NCBI RefSeq assembly: GCF_003336755.1
Contig: NZ_KZ851831.1
Span: forward strand, 189,776-253,775
Direction: 5' to 3'
Origin: Elioraea thermophila (ex Habib et al. 2022)
GTDB taxonomy: Bacteria; Pseudomonadota; Alphaproteobacteria; Acetobacterales; Acetobacteraceae
DNA: 64,000 nt
Numbering within the stretch: position 1 is the first letter of the stretch; every line of letters starts with the position of its first letter. Positions 39,674 to 48,464 of this stretch are shown piece by piece. The notes beneath the pieces are model-generated. The model saw nothing but the letters and a program-made list of their open reading frames with translations, searched no databases and had not been told where the DNA came from. A program made the position numbers and the translations under genes.

Positions 39674-40611
39674 GCGCGGCGCCACCCGCGCATGACGAGA
39701 TCCTCATAGAGACCCCAGAGGCCGCGCGAGGCGAACAGGATGATGCCGAGCAGCACCGCCCCGAGCACCATCTGCCACGCATCCGGCAGAGCGGCCGCAG
39801 CATAGACGCGAACCAGCTCGTAGACGACGGAGCCGAGATAGGGCCCGAGGATGCTGCCGCCCCCGCCCAGGATGGCGATGAAGACAAGCTCTCCCGACTG
39901 CGTCCAGTACGCAAGGTGCGGGGTGACGTGCAGCGTGGTGCAAGCAAGCAAGGCTCCGGCAAGCCCACCGAGTGCGGCCGAGGCCGCATAGGCGACGAGC
40001 AGGACGCGGCGCGCCGAGACGCCGGCGAACTCAAGCCGTGTCTCGCGCGTCTTGATCGCAACGAGCGCCTGGCCGAGCGGAGAGACGAGGAACCGCGCCG
40101 CAAGCCAGCCGAGGCCGAGCGCAAGGAGGAGGGCAAGCCCGAGCACCGCCCATTCGTAGGGCAGGCGCTCGAGCGCAAACCCGGCGACCGTGGGGCGGAA
40201 CACGCGGATGCCGTCCGTTCCTTTGGTGATCGCGTAGAGTTTCTCCAGCAGCGAATGGAACACCATCGAAAAGGCGAGATTGAGCATGCCGAAGAAGATG
40301 TCACGGTAGCGCGCGACGAAGAGCCCGATCACGAGCCCCACCCCGAGCGCCACTGCGGCGGCGAGCGGCAGAAGCACGAGAAGGTCGGGCACGGCGGGAC
40401 GGAGAAAGGCGACGGTGTAGGCGCCGATCGACAGGTAGAGCGCATGCCCGAAGCTCACTTGCCCCGCGCGCAGCAGCAGCAGGATCCCCATCACCGCGAG
40501 GCCCTTGGCGAGGGCGACGGTGAGGACGAACTTCAGCCAAGGTGCCAGGGCCGCGGCGGCAAGGATGCCGACCGTACCGAGAAGGGCGACGATCGTCGCA
40601 CGCGGCATCAT
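39670..40611 (-). CDS. livM: Branched-chain amino-acid type ABC permease LivM
   Basis: A 313-residue permease with about eight to ten membrane helices. It has the LivM block AGQVSFGHALYLSIGAYTVA (about residues 47-66), the loop FVARYRDIFFGMLNLAFSMV and the conserved LVAIKTRETRLEFAGVSARR cytoplasmic helix that contacts the ATPases, then ILGGGGSILGPYLGSVVYEL. ATG 40611 overlaps the livH stop by one base; a second ATG follows directly. It forms the membrane channel with LivH. Confidence 0.9.
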   Translation of the reverse strand: MMPRATIVALLGTVGILAAAALAPWLKFVLTVALAKGLAVMGILLLLRAGQVSFGHALYLSIGAYTVAFLRPAVPDLLVLLPLAAAVALGVGLVIGLFVARYRDIFFGMLNLAFSMVFHSLLEKLYAITKGTDGIRVFRPTVAGFALERLPYEWAVLGLALLLALGLGWLAARFLVSPLGQALVAIKTRETRLEFAGVSARRVLLVAYAASAALGGLAGALLACTTLHVTPHLAYWTQSGELVFIAILGGGGSILGPYLGSVVYELVRVYAAAALPDAWQMVLGAVLLGIILFASRGLWGLYEDLVMRGWRRA

Positions 40612-41513
40612 CAGACCCGCCGAAGCTGCGGTCGGCCGAACAGGCCGTGCGGGCGCACGAGCAGCACCGCGACCATGATGAGGTATGGGATCACAACCTC
40701 GAATTCGGGCGCGAAATAGACCGCGACCGAACGGCCGAGCCCGATCAGCAGCGCGGTCAGCGCCGCGCCCTCGATCTGACCGAGGCCTGCCGTGGCGACG
40801 ACGGCGAAGGAGAGCACGATCATGTTCACCCCGATGCCGGGCACGAGGCTCGTCGTCGGCGAGGCGAGCGCACCGCCCAAGGCAGCGAGAGCGACACCGA
40901 AGGTGAAGGTGAACAGGTACACGCGGTCGGCGTCGATGCCGAGGGCGGTCGCCGCTTCCCGATCTTCCGTCACCGCAACGATCACTCGCCCCGTCAGCGT
41001 ACGGCGGAGAAACCACATCAGTCCGACCAGGACCGCAAGCGCGACGCCGGGCAGGAGATAGAGCTGGTAGACGGTGTAGACGATGTCGCCGACCGCGACC
41101 TGGCCCAGGCTCCGCACCGGCGCGTCCTGGAAGATCGGCTGCACGCCCCAGATCAGTTTCTGCACGTCCTCGAGGATCATGAACAAGGCGAAGGTGACGA
41201 GAAGCTGCAGCACCTGCTCCTTGTCGTAGATCCGGGCGAGGATCAGCCGCTCGATCAGAGGTCCGAGAAGGGCGCCGACGATGGCCGAGGCAAGAAGCAG
41301 CGCGGGCAGCGCAAGCGCAGAAGAGAACCCGGCGGCGGCGATCGCCGCGCCGAGCGAGGCCGCGACATAGCCGCCGATGGCGAAGAACGACCCGTGCGCG
41401 ACGTTCAGCACCCGCAGCACGCCGAAGATCAGCGTCAGCCCGACCGCGACCATGAAGACCTGCGCGGCATAGGCGAGGCCGTCGAGGACGGCGAGCAGAA
41501 GAAGAAGGGCCAT
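40611..41513 (-). CDS. livH: Branched-chain amino-acid type ABC permease LivH
   Basis: A 300-residue permease whose first helices read YAAQVFMVAVGLTLIFGVLR and NVAHGSFFAIGGYVAASLGA, the LivH signature. The cytoplasmic coupling loop is AVTEDREAATALGIDADRVY and the C-terminal portion includes TSLVPGIGVNMIVLSFAVV, GLGQIEGAALTALLIGLG. Eight helices are expected. The gene follows the binding-protein gene after 60 bp that contain a strong stem-loop, and overlaps livM by one base. Confidence 0.9.
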   Translation of the reverse strand: MALLLLLAVLDGLAYAAQVFMVAVGLTLIFGVLRVLNVAHGSFFAIGGYVAASLGAAIAAAGFSSALALPALLLASAIVGALLGPLIERLILARIYDKEQVLQLLVTFALFMILEDVQKLIWGVQPIFQDAPVRSLGQVAVGDIVYTVYQLYLLPGVALAVLVGLMWFLRRTLTGRVIVAVTEDREAATALGIDADRVYLFTFTFGVALAALGGALASPTTSLVPGIGVNMIVLSFAVVATAGLGQIEGAALTALLIGLGRSVAVYFAPEFEVVIPYLIMVAVLLVRPHGLFGRPQLRRV

Positions 41514-41529
41514 GATCGGGACGAAGGGT

Positions 41530-41560
41530 GCGGGCGGCCGTTCCGAATGCGGCCGCCCGC
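41530..41560. promoter_or_regulatory. Intercistronic stem-loop between livK and livH
   Basis: GCGGGCGGCCG (41530-41540) pairs perfectly with CGGCCGCCCGC (41550-41560) around a nine-base loop. In the direction of the operon (minus strand) it has no U-tract; it sits 14 bp after the livK stop and 17 bp before the livH start. Such hairpins after binding-protein genes can protect the upstream message and give more binding protein than permease. On the plus strand it is followed by TTTTCTTG and could end antisense transcription. Confidence 0.6.
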
Positions 41561-41573
41561 CGGGTTTTCTTGC

Positions 41574-42890
41574 TCAGGCGCGATACGGGATCTCGGCCGG
41601 TGCGCGCTGTACCGCGGCGGGCGTGAGCAGCCGAACCCAATCCAGTCCCTTGGTGCCGATGGGATTCATGGTGAGTTCCGGTGGGAACAGCACCATCCGG
41701 TCGATGACCGGGAAGGGATACTCGGGGACGTGCTTCGTCATGCCGATCAGCATCGGTTCGAGCCCCTGGCCGTCCTCGCGGATCTTCATCCGTCCCGTCA
41801 GGTGGTCGAACTCGAGACCGCGCAAGGTGTCCATCAGCTGCTCGCGCGAGGGCCAAGTCCCGCCATTGGCGGCGATCGCCTTCTCGTAGGCCGCCTTCAG
41901 GGCGAACAGCGCCTGCGCCATGTGGAAGGTGGGATAGATCGGATAGAGATTGAACCGGGACCGGTACGACTGGACGAAGTCCCTCAACAGCGGCGTGTCC
42001 TTGGCCGTCGGGTGGAGGAACCAGTGATCGCCGCGCGCGCCGACGATTACCCCTTCCGGCAAGGTCTTGCCCACCCGCTCGAGGCTCGATTCGGCGAGCG
42101 GCAGCACGAAGGTCGAACGCTCGAACAACCGCCGCTCGGCGGCCTGGCGGATGAAGGTATCGAGCTCGCCGCCCCAGGAGGTGGAGAAGATCACGTCAGG
42201 CCTAAGCGCGAGCAGGCGCGTGATCTCGGTCGAGAAGTCGGTCGCGCCGAAGCGGGGAAAGAGTTCCGCCACCACGCGCACGCCGGGTTTCACGGCATCC
42301 ATCGCCGCCTTCCAGATCGCCCAGGAGTCACGACCCCAGGCGTAGTCCTGGTTGACCACGGCGAGGGTCCGGAAATCCGGACGCACCTTGGCGAGGTAGA
42401 GAAGCGGGGCGACGATTTCGGGCACGGCGTTGGCCTGGGTGCGCACCGCGTAACGATAGGACGCCTCCTCGAAGATCCTCTGCGTGCCACAATCCCAGAG
42501 GATGGTCGGCATGCGCAACTGCTCGGCGAGCGGTGCGACCGCGAGACAGGAGCCCGAGGAGATGGAAGCGAGCATCGCGTCCACCCCCTCGTTCTGAACG
42601 AGACGACGGCACTCGCCGAGCAGGAAATCCACGCCTGGCGCCTCGTCGATGACGATGCTGCGCACCGGCACGCCGCCGATTCCCCCCGCGCGGTTCATCT
42701 GCTCGATCAAGAGGTCGGCGGCGTTCCGGCCGGGTACGCCAAACACGGAGGCGGGGCCGGAGAGGAAGGTGGAGATGCCCACCTTCAGTTCGCTCGGACG
42801 TCGCTGCGCGATGGCCGAGCGCGGCAGCAAGGCGGGAACGGCCAGAGCTGCCGTTGCCGAAAGGACGTGACGACGCGTCGAGGTGAGCAC
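41574..42890 (-). CDS. Periplasmic binding protein of a LivK/amide type ABC transporter
   Basis: A 438-residue class I solute-binding protein. The leader TSTRRHVLSATAALAVPALL ends near SAIAQ, with a twin-arginine pair suggesting Tat or Sec export. Mature lobe one begins LKVGISTFLSGPASVFGVPG, followed by RNAADLLIEQMNRAGGIGGV, the standard LivK pattern, and ISSGSCLAVAPLAEQLRMP. GTG 42890 has GGAGGG seven bases upstream and is preferred to the ATG at 42923. It is the first gene of the operon; the ligand is unknown. Confidence 0.86.
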   Translation of the reverse strand: MLTSTRRHVLSATAALAVPALLPRSAIAQRRPSELKVGISTFLSGPASVFGVPGRNAADLLIEQMNRAGGIGGVPVRSIVIDEAPGVDFLLGECRRLVQNEGVDAMLASISSGSCLAVAPLAEQLRMPTILWDCGTQRIFEEASYRYAVRTQANAVPEIVAPLLYLAKVRPDFRTLAVVNQDYAWGRDSWAIWKAAMDAVKPGVRVVAELFPRFGATDFSTEITRLLALRPDVIFSTSWGGELDTFIRQAAERRLFERSTFVLPLAESSLERVGKTLPEGVIVGARGDHWFLHPTAKDTPLLRDFVQSYRSRFNLYPIYPTFHMAQALFALKAAYEKAIAANGGTWPSREQLMDTLRGLEFDHLTGRMKIREDGQGLEPMLIGMTKHVPEYPFPVIDRMVLFPPELTMNPIGTKGLDWVRLLTPAAVQRAPAEIPYRA

Positions 42891-42988
42891 GACGAATCCC
42901 TCCCTATCCGTTGCGCGGCCCAACTCGTGCAGGCCTCGGGACGGATGCTACCGCGCGGTGGTGTCCGCGCAAGGGAGGTTCGCCCCGA

Positions 42989-44140
42989 TCAGCCCGCCGG
43001 AACGCGTCGGGACGGCGCGTAAGCCCGCGTGGCGTGTGGGCAGTCGCCATGCACCTTCGGGCAGGTGCGGCCGCCGCGGAAGCTGCACAGCGAACGCTCG
43101 GATCCCCGCGTGCGGCGCACGAGGGAGGCGAGCGAGGCGATGAAACCGGCATCGGAATTGTGCGCCGGGGCGCGGAAATAGGCCGGCACCCCGAAATGCT
43201 TCGCCTCCTCGCGATATTCGATGTCGAGCTCGACCAGCGTCTCGCTGTGTTCCGAAACGAAGGCGATCGGCACCACCAGGATTGCCACCCCGTCCTGGCC
43301 GGCGCGCTTGATCTCCTCCTCCGTCGAAGGACCGATCCATTTCTGCGGCGTCACCCGGGACTGGTAGCAGACGACGTGATCGAGTTCCGGCACGTCCATC
43401 GCCGCCACCACGGCAGCGACGGTCTGCTCGACCTGCCATTGATAGGGGTCGCCCGCCTTGACGATGCTTTCGGGAAGTCCGTGCGCGCTGAACAGGACGC
43501 GAAGCGGGATCGACGGGTCGAGCTCCGCCCGTGCCTCGTCGTAGGCGCGGCGCACGATCGCCGCGGTCGCGCCGACGAACCCGGGGTCGGAGTGGTAGCA
43601 GCAGACGATCTTGGTCGGCGCCACCAACCCAACCTTGGCCGCCGCCTCCCGCCACGCATCGAGCGATGAGCCCGAGGTGGTGGTGGAGAACTGCGGATAG
43701 AGCGGCAGCAGGATCACCTCGTCGGGACCCCACTCCCGCACCGCTTTCGCCGCTTCCTCGCTCATCGGATGCCAGTAGCGCATGGCGACGAAGCACTTGG
43801 CCTCGATCTCGGGCTTGAGGGCCTGTTCGAGGGCCCGCGCCTGCTGTTCGGTGAGTTCCAGGAGCGGCGACCCGCCGCCCAAGATCTCGTAGTTCTCGGT
43901 TGCCGGGCCCAGGCGACGCTTGGTGATCAGCCAGGCGAGCAGCTGACGGATGGGCGAGGGGGCGCGGATGATCGCGCGGTCGGAGAAGAGGTTGTAGAGG
44001 AAGGGGCGGACGTTCTCGATCTTGTCCGGGCCGCCCAGGTTGAACAGGACGATCGCAACCCGGGGTACCGCACGCCCAACCTTCGGCCGGTCGACATCGA
44101 CGAGGGCCGTCACCGTGTCCATTGCCGTCAGCTCCATCAT
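42989..44140 (-). CDS. hemH: Ferrochelatase
   Basis: A 383-residue ferrochelatase that inserts Fe(II) into protoporphyrin IX, the last step of protoheme synthesis. The N-terminal AIVLFNLGGPDKIENVRPFL, the central LLPLYPQFSTTTSGSSLDAW, the catalytic VLFSAHGLPESIVKAGDPY (His) and IAFVSEHSETLVELDIEY (Glu and His) are intact. The C-terminus has three Cys spaced C-x7-C-x6-C, near the end, which may hold a [2Fe-2S] cluster as known for Caulobacter ferrochelatase. ATG 44140 is followed by a second ATG. hemE lies 56 bp upstream on the same strand. A long Pro/Arg/Gly tail of about 12 residues follows the cysteines. Confidence 0.93.
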   Translation of the reverse strand: MMELTAMDTVTALVDVDRPKVGRAVPRVAIVLFNLGGPDKIENVRPFLYNLFSDRAIIRAPSPIRQLLAWLITKRRLGPATENYEILGGGSPLLELTEQQARALEQALKPEIEAKCFVAMRYWHPMSEEAAKAVREWGPDEVILLPLYPQFSTTTSGSSLDAWREAAAKVGLVAPTKIVCCYHSDPGFVGATAAIVRRAYDEARAELDPSIPLRVLFSAHGLPESIVKAGDPYQWQVEQTVAAVVAAMDVPELDHVVCYQSRVTPQKWIGPSTEEEIKRAGQDGVAILVVPIAFVSEHSETLVELDIEYREEAKHFGVPAYFRAPAHNSDAGFIASLASLVRRTRGSERSLCSFRGGRTCPKVHGDCPHATRAYAPSRRVPAG

Positions 44141-44196
44141 CACGAGCCCCTTAAATAGGATCGGGCGCCGTGCCGTCCAGTCACCGCAGAGATTTC

Positions 44197-45243
44197 TCAA
44201 TCCGTCGAGCGAATGATCGCCAGCAGCTCGGCCACGTGATCCGGGGGCGTTTCCGGCACGATGCCGTGGCCGAGATTGACGATCCAGGGCCTCTGCCGGA
44301 TGTGGCCGAGAAGGCCCCGCACTTCCCGCCGCAACGCCTCCCCACCGGCGACGAGCGCCATCGGATCGATGTTGCCCTGCCCGGCGAAATCCTCGGGCAA
44401 GGTTCGAACCACCCATTCCACCGGCACGGCGGTGTCGACGCCGACGGCGTTCACCCCGGTGCAGGCCGCATATTCGGCGAGCATCGGCCCTGCACCGCGC
44501 GGGAAGCCGATCACCGGCACGTCCGGCAAGCGGGCACGCAAGGCGCGCACGAGACGGGCCGTCGGCTCGATGACCCAGCTGCGGAACTGCGAGGGGCTGA
44601 GCACGCCCGCCCAGGAGTCGAACAGCATCAGCGCTTCCGCCCCCGCTTCGGCCTGCTCCAGCAGGTAATGCAGGGTCGCCTCCTCGAGCCGGCCCATCAG
44701 CGCCCCGAACAGCGCGGGCTCGGCATAGGCCATGCGGCGGGCAGCGGCGAAATCGCGCGAGCCACCCCCCTCGACCATGTAGGCGGCGACGGTGAACGGG
44801 GCGCCGGCGAAGCCGATCAGCGCGACCTGCCGCGGCAATGCGGCGCGAACTCGCCGCACCGTCTCCATCACCGGTGCCCACACCGCACGCGCCCGCCCGA
44901 GATCGAGCGCCTCGATCTCGGCCATCCCCGTCACCCTTCCCAACACCGGCCCCTCGCCTGCTTCGAACCGAACGGGATGACCGAGCGCGAAGGGAGGGAC
45001 GAGAATGTCGCTGAACAGGATCGCGGCGTCGAAGCCGTAGCGGCGAATCGGCTGCAGCGTCACCTCCGTCGCGAGGTCGGGGGCAAGACAGAAGGCGAGG
45101 AAATCGGGGGCTTCCGCCCGCACCTTGCGGTATTCGGGCAGATAGCGGCCGGCTTGGCGCATCAACCAGACCGGCGGTGGGGTCATCGTCTGGCCGGCCA
45201 GGGCGGCGAGCAGGGGTTTCGTCAGGCTGGCACTGTCCGTCAT
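44197..45243 (-). CDS. hemE: Uroporphyrinogen decarboxylase
   Basis: A 348-residue enzyme that removes the four acetate carboxyls of uroporphyrinogen III to give coproporphyrinogen III. The N-terminal PPVWLMRQAGRYLPEYRKVR contains the substrate-binding Arg residues, FDAAILFSDILVPPFALG supplies the catalytic Asp, and GFAGAPFTVAAYMVEGGGS is the second family signature. Length is normal. ATG 45243 starts at the family N-terminus; the frame stays open upstream but reads through the origin region. It points away from oriC, the same arrangement as Caulobacter hemE. Confidence 0.95.
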   Translation of the reverse strand: MTDSASLTKPLLAALAGQTMTPPPVWLMRQAGRYLPEYRKVRAEAPDFLAFCLAPDLATEVTLQPIRRYGFDAAILFSDILVPPFALGHPVRFEAGEGPVLGRVTGMAEIEALDLGRARAVWAPVMETVRRVRAALPRQVALIGFAGAPFTVAAYMVEGGGSRDFAAARRMAYAEPALFGALMGRLEEATLHYLLEQAEAGAEALMLFDSWAGVLSPSQFRSWVIEPTARLVRALRARLPDVPVIGFPRGAGPMLAEYAACTGVNAVGVDTAVPVEWVVRTLPEDFAGQGNIDPMALVAGGEALRREVRGLLGHIRQRPWIVNLGHGIVPETPPDHVAELLAIIRSTD

Positions 45244-45568
45244 GCACAGCCAGCGTGACTGCGCCGAAGGGAAAAGAGAAGGGGAGGTGGCATGTTGGTG
45301 CTGTGGATGACGGGGACGCAGCGGAGGTGATCCATTGCCCCCAAGGTTATCCACAGCCAGGCCGACCGAAAAATGTTGGAAGAACAGGGATTGGGTGAAG
45401 TGGCCTTCATTCTGTCCCCTGGCATGGGAGAGGGGTGGTGCATGATCGGTTCGGTCGCTCGCTATCGGCGGATCGCGAGGAGGCTCTGCCGGGGTGGCTG
45501 TCCGTCCGCTCCCTTGTCCCCGGTTCCCACCATGATCCACAGCGGGGGCTGAGCCGGGGTTCGGGCTG
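45244..45568. other. Probable chromosomal replication origin (oriC) with DnaA boxes
   Basis: The 325-bp gap between hemE and ppsR holds a perfect DnaA box TTATCCACA at 45347-45355 (plus strand), a one-mismatch box at 45302-45310 (minus strand, read as TCATCCACA), a one-mismatch TGATCCACA at 45533-45541 and a weaker match near 45328. An A-rich run GAAAAATGTTGGAAGAACA lies at 45368-45386. The flanking genes point outward, and the hemE/DUF299 position is the known origin site in Caulobacter and Rickettsia. It also contains the 5' ends of the hemE and ppsR messages. No CtrA sites (TTAA-N7-TTAA) were noticed. Confidence 0.75.
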
Positions 45569-46432
45569 ATGACGCGCAACCGGGTTGATCTTCACCTGAT
45601 TTCGGACGCGACGGGTGAGACGCTGCACAGCCTGGCCAGGGCGTGCGTCGCCCAGTTCGAGGGGCTCACCTTCGTGCAGCACCGCTGGCCGCTGATCAGG
45701 AGCCGCTTCCAGCTCGATCGCGTGCTGGCGGGGATCGAGGCGGAACCGGGGCCGGTCCTCTACACCCTGACCGATCGCAGCCTGCGTGCCGAACTCGAGG
45801 CGTTCTGCGATCGGCTCGGCCTGCCGGCGGTCTCGGTCCTCGACCCGACGCTGGAGATGCTGGCCAACTACGCGGGCCGACGGATCGCCGGCAAACCTGG
45901 CCGGCAGTACGTGCTGGATGCGGACTATTTCCGGCGCATCGACGCCATCCACTACGTCCTCGCGCACGATGACGGGCAGGGTGAGGAGGGGATTCTGGAG
46001 GCGGACGTGGTGCTGGTCGGGGTGTCGCGGTCGTCGAAGACCCCGACCTGCTTCTACCTCGCCAATCGCGGCATCAAGGCGGCCAACGTTCCGTTGGTGC
46101 CGAACCTGCCGCCGCCCGCCGTCCTCGATCGGGTCAAGTGCCCGGTGATCGGTCTCACCATTGCTGCAGATGCGCTGATCGAGATCAGGCGGCATCGCCT
46201 GCGGATGATCGGCCCGAGTGGGTACCATGTCTCCGAGAACAGCTATACCGACCCCGAGGCGGTGGAGGCGGAACTGCTCGCGGCGAAGCGGCTCTGCGCG
46301 CAGCGCGGCTGGCCGGTGGTCGACGTGACGCGTCGCTCGATCGAGGAGACGGCGACCACCGTGCTGCAGCTGATGGAGAGCTGGGAGCGACGTCGTGCCG
46401 AGGCGGCGGCACCGTCCGGGCCATCGCCATGA
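45569..46432 (+). CDS. ppsR: Pyruvate, phosphate dikinase regulatory protein (DUF299)
   Basis: A 287-residue bifunctional kinase/pyrophosphorylase that switches PPDK or PEP synthase on and off by ADP-dependent phosphorylation and its reversal. The N-terminal [18 protein letters not shown] and the P-loop GVSRSSKT (151-158) with [19 protein letters not shown] are family hallmarks. In alphaproteobacteria this gene adjoins the origin, opposite hemE. ATG 45569 lies directly after the oriC region. Its stop overlaps the maf start. Confidence 0.92.
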   Translation: MTRNRVDLHLISDATGETLHSLARACVAQFEGLTFVQHRWPLIRSRFQLDRVLAGIEAEPGPVLYTLTDRSLRAELEAFCDRLGLPAVSVLDPTLEMLANYAGRRIAGKPGRQYVLDADYFRRIDAIHYVLAHDDGQGEEGILEADVVLVGVSRSSKTPTCFYLANRGIKAANVPLVPNLPPPAVLDRVKCPVIGLTIAADALIEIRRHRLRMIGPSGYHVSENSYTDPEAVEAELLAAKRLCAQRGWPVVDVTRRSIEETATTVLQLMESWERRRAEAAAPSGPSP

Positions 46433-47049
46433 GCGGTGTGCTGCAGGCGGCGAACCCGCCGCTGGTCCTGGCCTCCACCTCGGCAACACGGGCCGGCCTG
46501 CTGCGTGCCGCGGGCCTCGCGTTCGAGACGGTTGCCCCCGGGGTCGACGAGGCGGGGGTGAAGGAGAGCGCCAAGGCGGACGGGCTGTCGGCCGAGGACT
46601 GTGCGCTCCTGCTCGCCGAACTGAAGGCGCGGCGGGTGAGCGAGGCGTGGCCGGAGGCGCTGGTGATCGGGGCCGACCAGATCCTGGTCTGCGAGGGCAC
46701 CTGGTTCGACAAGCCGCCGGATCGCGCGGCGGCCGCACGCCAACTCGCCGCTCTCGCAGGGCGCACGCACGCGCTGGTCACGGCGGTGGTATGTCTTCGT
46801 GGTGGCGTGCGCGTGTGGCATCACCTCGCCGTCCCGCGGCTGACCATGCGGGCGCTGAGCGCGGCGACGATCGATGCCTATCTCGCTGCCGCCGGCGAGG
46901 CGGTGACGCGCAACGTCGGGGCCTACGCGGTGGAGGGGCTCGGCATCCGGCTCTTCTCCGCGATCAGCGGGGACCACGGTGCGATCCTCGGCCTGCCGCT
47001 CCTGCCGCTGCTCGGCTTCCTGCGCCAGCACGGTGTGTTGACGGACTGA
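46429..47049 (+). CDS. maf: Maf-family nucleotide pyrophosphatase
   Basis: A 206-residue Maf-like protein. It begins [20 protein letters not shown], the LASxSxxR motif, with [14 protein letters not shown] in the middle and [11 protein letters not shown] and [18 protein letters not shown] at the end. Family members hydrolyse modified or canonical nucleoside triphosphates and affect division arrest. ATG 46429 overlaps the ppsR stop (ATGA). The usual next gene aroE is not here; a glutamine-amidotransferase-like gene follows. Confidence 0.9.
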   Translation: MSGVLQAANPPLVLASTSATRAGLLRAAGLAFETVAPGVDEAGVKESAKADGLSAEDCALLLAELKARRVSEAWPEALVIGADQILVCEGTWFDKPPDRAAAARQLAALAGRTHALVTAVVCLRGGVRVWHHLAVPRLTMRALSAATIDAYLAAAGEAVTRNVGAYAVEGLGIRLFSAISGDHGAILGLPLLPLLGFLRQHGVLTD

Positions 47050-47101
47050 CAGCCGCTCGGAAGGCGTCTCGTCGGGCGGGAGCGCCGTCACGTCGCCTTT
47101 A

Positions 47102-47122
47102 CGTTGACGCAATCGGTCAACG
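47102..47122. promoter_or_regulatory. Candidate operator upstream of the PuuD-like gene
   Basis: CGTTGAC at 47102-47108 and GTCAACG at 47116-47122 form a 7-bp inverted repeat with a 7-bp spacer, directly upstream of the likely start codon of the next gene. The centre-to-centre distance suits a dimeric repressor. No regulator gene is adjacent, so the partner is unknown. Confidence 0.35.
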
Positions 47123-47130
47123 ATACTGTC

Positions 47131-47955
47131 ATGTCCGGCGATGCGATCCGCGTGATGAGTGCCCTTCCCCCCAAGCCCCTGATCGGCATCACCTGCTGCC
47201 TGAAACCCTTCGGCCTGTATGGCACGCCCAATCACGCGGCGTCCGACACCTATGTCCGCGTGGTCGATCGCGTCGTCGGGGGGCTCCCCTGTCTCATTCC
47301 CGCCATGGGAGAGCGAGGGGATGTCGCGGCATGGGTGGAACTCTGCGACGGGTTCGTCTTCACCGGGTCGCGCAGCAACGTCCATCCGTCGTTCTATGGT
47401 GGGCCGCCGCATCCGGCCGACACACCGGAGGACCCTGCCCGCGACGCCGTCACCCTGCCGTTGATCCGCGCTGCGCTCGCCGCCGCCGTGCCGGTGCTCG
47501 CCATCTGCCGCGGCATGCAGGAGCTGAACGTCGCCCTCGGTGGCACGCTCGATCAGCGCATCCAGGATCTGCCCGGCCGTCTCGACCACTCGACACCGAC
47601 GGAGCAGCGCTTCGGACCGGTGCGGACGGGCAAGGCGCACCGCGTGCGCATCCGCGAAGGCTCTCCGCTTGCCGCCATCGTCGGCGGGCATGAGCTCGCG
47701 GTGAACAGCCTGCACAACCAGGGCATCGCGCGGCTCGCCCCTGGTCTTCGGGTGGAGGCGACGGCACCGGACGGCACGATCGAGGCCGTCACCGTCGAGG
47801 GCGCGACAGGGTTCGCGCTCGGCGTGCAATGGCACCCTGAGTACGATTTCGAGACGGACCGGGCGAGCAGGGCCATCTTCGAGGCGTTCGGGGCGGCGGC
47901 CCGCGCCCATGCGGCACGGCGGCAGCGCTATCCCGTCGCGCTCGCGGCGGAATGA
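47131..47955 (+). CDS. Class I glutamine amidotransferase-like hydrolase (PuuD type)
   Basis: A 274-residue member of the gamma-glutamyl-gamma-aminobutyrate hydrolase family. The nucleophile Cys 126 sits in VPVLAICRGMQELNVALGG, and the His and Glu of the triad are in GVQWHPEYDFE. LPPKPLIGITCCLKPFG starts the domain and FVFTGSRSNVHPSFYG the substrate loop. PuuD frees GABA from gamma-glutamyl-GABA in putrescine degradation; a link to polyamines is possible as homospermidine synthase is encoded in this window, but no other puu gene is near. ATG 47131 is used; ATG 47155 is also plausible, as the core begins just after. Neither has a good ribosome site. Confidence 0.82.
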   Translation: MSGDAIRVMSALPPKPLIGITCCLKPFGLYGTPNHAASDTYVRVVDRVVGGLPCLIPAMGERGDVAAWVELCDGFVFTGSRSNVHPSFYGGPPHPADTPEDPARDAVTLPLIRAALAAAVPVLAICRGMQELNVALGGTLDQRIQDLPGRLDHSTPTEQRFGPVRTGKAHRVRIREGSPLAAIVGGHELAVNSLHNQGIARLAPGLRVEATAPDGTIEAVTVEGATGFALGVQWHPEYDFETDRASRAIFEAFGAAARAHAARRQRYPVALAAE

Positions 47956-48059
47956 TCGACCGGCCGACCGTCACCCTGCCGCAGCCCCCTCTCTCGTGCT
48001 TCCCTCGACAGGCCCTTCGGGTGCAGTATGCTGCGCGAGGTCAGCAGGGGGTCTGGGTC

Positions 48060-48392
48060 ATGCCGCCGCTCGTGAGGTTCATTCTCGGCCATGTCGTGGT
48101 CGGCACGGCTGCCGGCTGGACGCTGCTCGCCGCCCTGCTCGCGCTCGATGTCGCGGGGCTGCGCAGTCTGATCGCCAACTCTCCGGACGGGGCGCTGGCC
48201 GTCGGCATGCTTGCTCTGTTCTTCGCCATCACCTTCGGCAGCGCCGCATCGGGGGCAGCGATCATCTCGCTTGGGCGGGATGACCGCGGCGGTGGTCGGC
48301 GCTTCCGCTTCGCCCTGCCTCGGCTCGCCGAAGCGAAGGTTGCGGTCAGCCCACGACGGCCCGCGCCGGTGCTGCGGGCTGGCGGGCGGTGA
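48060..48392 (+). CDS. Small two-helix membrane protein
   Basis: A 110-residue protein with two membrane segments, FILGHVVVGTAAGWTLLAAL (residues about 7-26) and GALAVGMLALFFAITFGSAA (about 46-65), and a basic cytoplasmic tail of about 35 residues. No domain was recognised. ATG 48060 follows CAGGGGG at a distance of about eight bases. The frame is open to 47952, but that part is not protein-like. The next gene, a cold-shock protein, follows after 72 bp. Confidence 0.5.
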   Translation: MPPLVRFILGHVVVGTAAGWTLLAALLALDVAGLRSLIANSPDGALAVGMLALFFAITFGSAASGAAIISLGRDDRGGGRRFRFALPRLAEAKVAVSPRRPAPVLRAGGR

Positions 48393-48464
48393 GACGGGGC
48401 CAGCGGAGTCGCCTCGTCTTCGCCTGACCGTTTCCTCTCAACACCACGACTGCAGGTCAATCCC

